Source: Neobacillus dielmonensis
Lineage (GTDB): Bacteria; Bacillota; Bacilli; Bacillales; Cytobacillaceae
DNA: 64,000 nt
Assembly (NCBI RefSeq): GCF_000612665.1
Contig: NZ_HG942052.1
Location: forward strand, 1-64,000
Direction: 5' to 3'
The translations under genes were made by a program, and so were the position numbers. A model generated the notes under the pieces. The model worked only from the letters and a program-made list of their open reading frames with translations, was not told the DNA's origin and did no database searches. Positions 61,885-64,000 of the stretch are shown here, in pieces (the first letter of the stretch is position 1; every line of letters starts with the position of its first letter).

Positions 61885-62053
61885 GGTTCACCCCTATTAT
61901 GCTATAGTCAATATTCATGTTAGCTAAATTAACGCTGATTTACAAATGTTTTCGTTTTTTCGAACTGTTTTTCTGTCCAATTGCTATAACTGGGTTAATT
62001 CGATATAATAAAAACCGCCATTAGGGGAAAACCATGGAAGAGGTGGAAAGAAA

Positions 62054-62926
62054 ATGAGATATGGACTCAAACCAAAAAATATCCTATTTATCTTGTTAGG
62101 TTCAGCAATAATGGCTTTCGGCCTCGTGAATTTCAATATGCAAAACAAGTTGGCTGAAGGCGGTTTTACCGGAATAACATTACTGCTCTATTTTCTGTTT
62201 CATTGGGATCCATCCTATACGAACCTCTTACTGAATATTCCTGTTTTTATTATTGGCTGGAAGTCATTGGGCCGGAATGCCTTTTTATATACCATTTTAG
62301 GGACAGTTGGTGTATCTGTTTTCCTTTGGATCTTTCAAAGGATGGCCATCGACATGCCTCTTGAGCATGATTTATTTCTTGCTGCCCTGTTCGCTGGTGT
62401 TTTTACCGGAATTGGTTTGGGGATTATCTTTCGTTATGGAGGTACAACTGGGGGAGTAGACATTATTGCAAGGCTTGTCCAAAAATATGCCGGATGGAAT
62501 ATGGGAAAGACGATGTTTTTATTTGATGCATGTGTAATCCTCCTTTCCTTAATAACCTACCTAAATTATAAACAAGCCATGTACACATTGGTTGCTGTGT
62601 TTGTAAGCGCACGGGTCATTGACTTTATCCAAGAAGGGACTTATTCTGCCCGGGGAGCGATGGTTATTTCCGAGAAAAATGATCAAATAGCAGATAAGAT
62701 ATTGCAGGAAATGGGACGTGGCGTTACTGCACTTAGGGGATATGGGGTATATACGAAAAGTGAACGGGATGTTCTATATTGTGTAGTAGGGAAAAATGAA
62801 ATTATGCGTTTAAAAAATTTAATCACTTCCATTGACCCACATGCATTTGTCTCGATATCAGTGGTAAACGATGTGCATGGTGAAGGTTTTACTCTCGATG
62901 AAAATAAAATGCCTATAATTGACTAA
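62054..62926 (+). CDS. ypjC: YitT family membrane protein (YpjC-like)
   Basis: 290-residue membrane protein with five or six helices (about 8-180) and a C-terminal soluble DUF2179 domain (VTALRGYGVYTKSERDVLYCVVGKNEIMRLKNLI). Family text GITLLLYFLFHWDPS and FRYGGTTGGVDIIARL is clear. Function unknown; transport or ligand sensing possible. Start follows GAAGAGGTGG. Opposite strand to its neighbours. Confidence 0.88.
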   Translation: MRYGLKPKNILFILLGSAIMAFGLVNFNMQNKLAEGGFTGITLLLYFLFHWDPSYTNLLLNIPVFIIGWKSLGRNAFLYTILGTVGVSVFLWIFQRMAIDMPLEHDLFLAALFAGVFTGIGLGIIFRYGGTTGGVDIIARLVQKYAGWNMGKTMFLFDACVILLSLITYLNYKQAMYTLVAVFVSARVIDFIQEGTYSARGAMVISEKNDQIADKILQEMGRGVTALRGYGVYTKSERDVLYCVVGKNEIMRLKNLITSIDPHAFVSISVVNDVHGEGFTLDENKMPIID

Positions 62927-62953
62927 AAGCAATGTCTTAGCGACATTGCTTTT
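62925..62953. terminator. Bidirectional terminator
   Basis: AAAAGCAATGTC / GACATTGCTTTT hairpin between ypjC and the zinc metallopeptidase. Confidence 0.85.
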
Positions 62954-63633
62954 TAATCATCGTTTCTATTCATCCCTGTAAAGATCAAAACCAGCCTCAA
63001 CAGTTCGAGAACAGCAACCGCTGCGGCTGCAACATAAGTAAGGGCAGCTGCATTTAATACCTTTTTTGCCTCTGGTCTTTGTCTCTGGTCGATTAATCCA
63101 AGTGATAAAACCTGTTTCATAGCCCGGTTTGAGGCATTATATTCCACTGGCAGTGTTACAATTTGAAATAATACCGCAGCTGCCATTAAAATGATTCCCA
63201 AGAGAAGTAATCCGGACAATTGTGCAAATATCCCAATCATAATCAGAATCCATGAAGCATTCGAACCAAAATTAGCAACAGGAACTAACGCGTGACGAAA
63301 CCTTAGGAATGCGTAGCTTTCAGCATCTTGAATCGCATGCCCGCATTCATGAGCTGCCACAGCTGCTGCTGCAATCGAATTACTATGATAATTTTGCGAG
63401 GACAAACGAACGGTTTTGGTTCGCGGGTCATAATGGTCACTTAAGTATCCTCTCACTTCTTCGACACCAACATTATATAAACCATTTTCATTCAAAATTT
63501 GCCTGGCAACCTCTGCCCCACGAAGATAGGCAGCAGAATTCACTCTCGAATACTTTGAGTAGGTACCTTTTACTTTCATTTGAGCCCATATAGGAATCAA
63601 CGCAATGATGATAAAATAGATAAGATAGAACAT
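62953..63633 (-). CDS. Membrane zinc metallopeptidase, YugP family
   Basis: 226-residue membrane protease-like protein. The zinc motif HECGH is at 95-99 (AAAAVAAHECGHAIQDAESY), with helices at the N-terminus, about 115-160 and the C-terminus. Looks like B. subtilis YugP (family PF04298). Target unknown. ATG start with TTAGGGGGT upstream. Confidence 0.9.
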   Translation of the reverse strand: MFYLIYFIIIALIPIWAQMKVKGTYSKYSRVNSAAYLRGAEVARQILNENGLYNVGVEEVRGYLSDHYDPRTKTVRLSSQNYHSNSIAAAAVAAHECGHAIQDAESYAFLRFRHALVPVANFGSNASWILIMIGIFAQLSGLLLLGIILMAAAVLFQIVTLPVEYNASNRAMKQVLSLGLIDQRQRPEAKKVLNAAALTYVAAAAVAVLELLRLVLIFTGMNRNDD

Positions 63634-63690
63634 ATGTTACCCCCTAACCAGCTCTTTTGACATAAATTTTAGTAAAGCTGATTAGATGCG

Positions 63691-64000
63691 TCAATCTTTT
63701 TGCTCCCTTGAGCGGTCTTTCTTCAAGTCTTTTTCCCCTTGATATTTTCTCCATCCGACGTAGGACAAGGTCATTATAATGATGCTTCCTGTCGATATAA
63801 TTACCCACCATAACGACGGATCTGCCTCATCATCTTCAATATTAGCAAATAATTTTTCCAAATCTGCATCGAGCTTATCAAGCTCCTGCTGCCCATCTTT
63901 ATCTTGAATAATTTGAGAACGATATTCATCAATAAATTTAATACGAGCATCTAATCTTTGTATATTTTCTGCTGGCAAGTCAATTTTCATACTAGGATAA
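63691..64000 (-). CDS. ypjB: Sporulation protein YpjB, C-terminal part (cut by window edge)
   Basis: The frame stays open to the window edge (no stop upstream of the first visible ATG at 63990), so this is the C-terminal part of a longer protein. About 103 residues are visible: an amphipathic, charged part, then one membrane helix (SLWWVIISTGSIIIMTLSYVG), and a basic Lys/Arg tail. The end resembles B. subtilis YpjB (264 residues) and the gene order supports it. Confidence 0.72.
   Translation of the reverse strand, partial: YPSMKIDLPAENIQRLDARIKFIDEYRSQIIQDKDGQQELDKLDADLEKLFANIEDDEADPSLWWVIISTGSIIIMTLSYVGWRKYQGEKDLKKDRSREQKD

Noticed and set aside
1-64000. CRISPR array, tRNA genes, prophage or transposase genes
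   Set aside because: No regular spaced repeats, tRNA signatures or phage/transposase proteins could be found; the only mobile-looking DNA is the small non-coding repeat.

Overview
The window looks like chromosome of a low-GC, endospore-forming Bacillaceae. Evidence: small acid-soluble spore proteins (sspL, sspM), a CotD coat protein, the C-terminal end of sporulation protein YpjB, BpsA/BpsB spore-type polyketide genes, bacillithiol genes (bshA, bshB1), a B-type RNase P RNA, and long gene-order agreement with the Bacillus subtilis 168 ypb-ypj region. The genus cannot be fixed from the sequence. No tRNA, CRISPR array, transposase or phage gene was seen.

Layout. 0-3.3 kb: a DUF3892-type protein, the manganese regulator mntR and DNA topoisomerase topB. 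3.3-9.2 kb: cydABDC, encoding cytochrome bd oxidase and its maturation ABC exporter. 9.4-20 kb: cspD, a zinc-finger protein, an RNase H-like protein, a DMT transporter, a PAP2-like protein, sspL, the exonuclease ypcP, dynamin dynA, and bpsA-bpsB. 20.2-28.4 kb: a respiratory/NO block with a ba3-type oxidase, carboxypeptidase ypwA, a DUF2249 protein, a CxxC mini-protein, a quinol NO reductase and a Crp/Fnr regulator. 28.5-39 kb: helicase ypvA, rRNA methyltransferase ypsC, rnpB, gpsB, ypsA, cotD, the mitomycin-repair pair mrfA/mrfB, and a short hybrid cluster protein (hcp). 39.3-50 kb: hsp20, yppG-yppC with sspM, recU-ponA, ypoC-nth-dnaD, aspB, ypmB (asnS missing). 50-64 kb: a secreted degenerate MBL-fold protein, dinG, panBCD with a structured leader, birA, cca, bshA-bshB1-mgsA-dapB-mazG-like, a YitT-family protein, a zinc metallopeptidase and a partial ypjB.

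How it fits together. Palindromes of the Fnr type (TGTGA-N6-TCACW and close variants) lie upstream of cydA, the ba3 oxidase, the DUF2249 gene, norB and hcp. Those at the ba3 oxidase and DUF2249 genes centre exactly at -41.5 relative to candidate -10 boxes, and hcp at about -42.5. With a Crp/Fnr gene in the same block, this suggests a local low-oxygen/nitric-oxide regulon.

Most notable new-looking items: (1) a 26-codon membrane micro-gene at 18131-18211 with a good sigma-A promoter, two Fur-box-like sites and its own terminator; (2) the Fnr-type regulon; (3) a MITE-like repeat seen as a full copy, a core-deleted copy and a core-only edge copy; (4) a panB leader with promoter, pan-motif-like hairpin and terminator; (5) a promoter-terminator unit ahead of bpsA; (6) a secreted MBL-fold protein lacking metal ligands.
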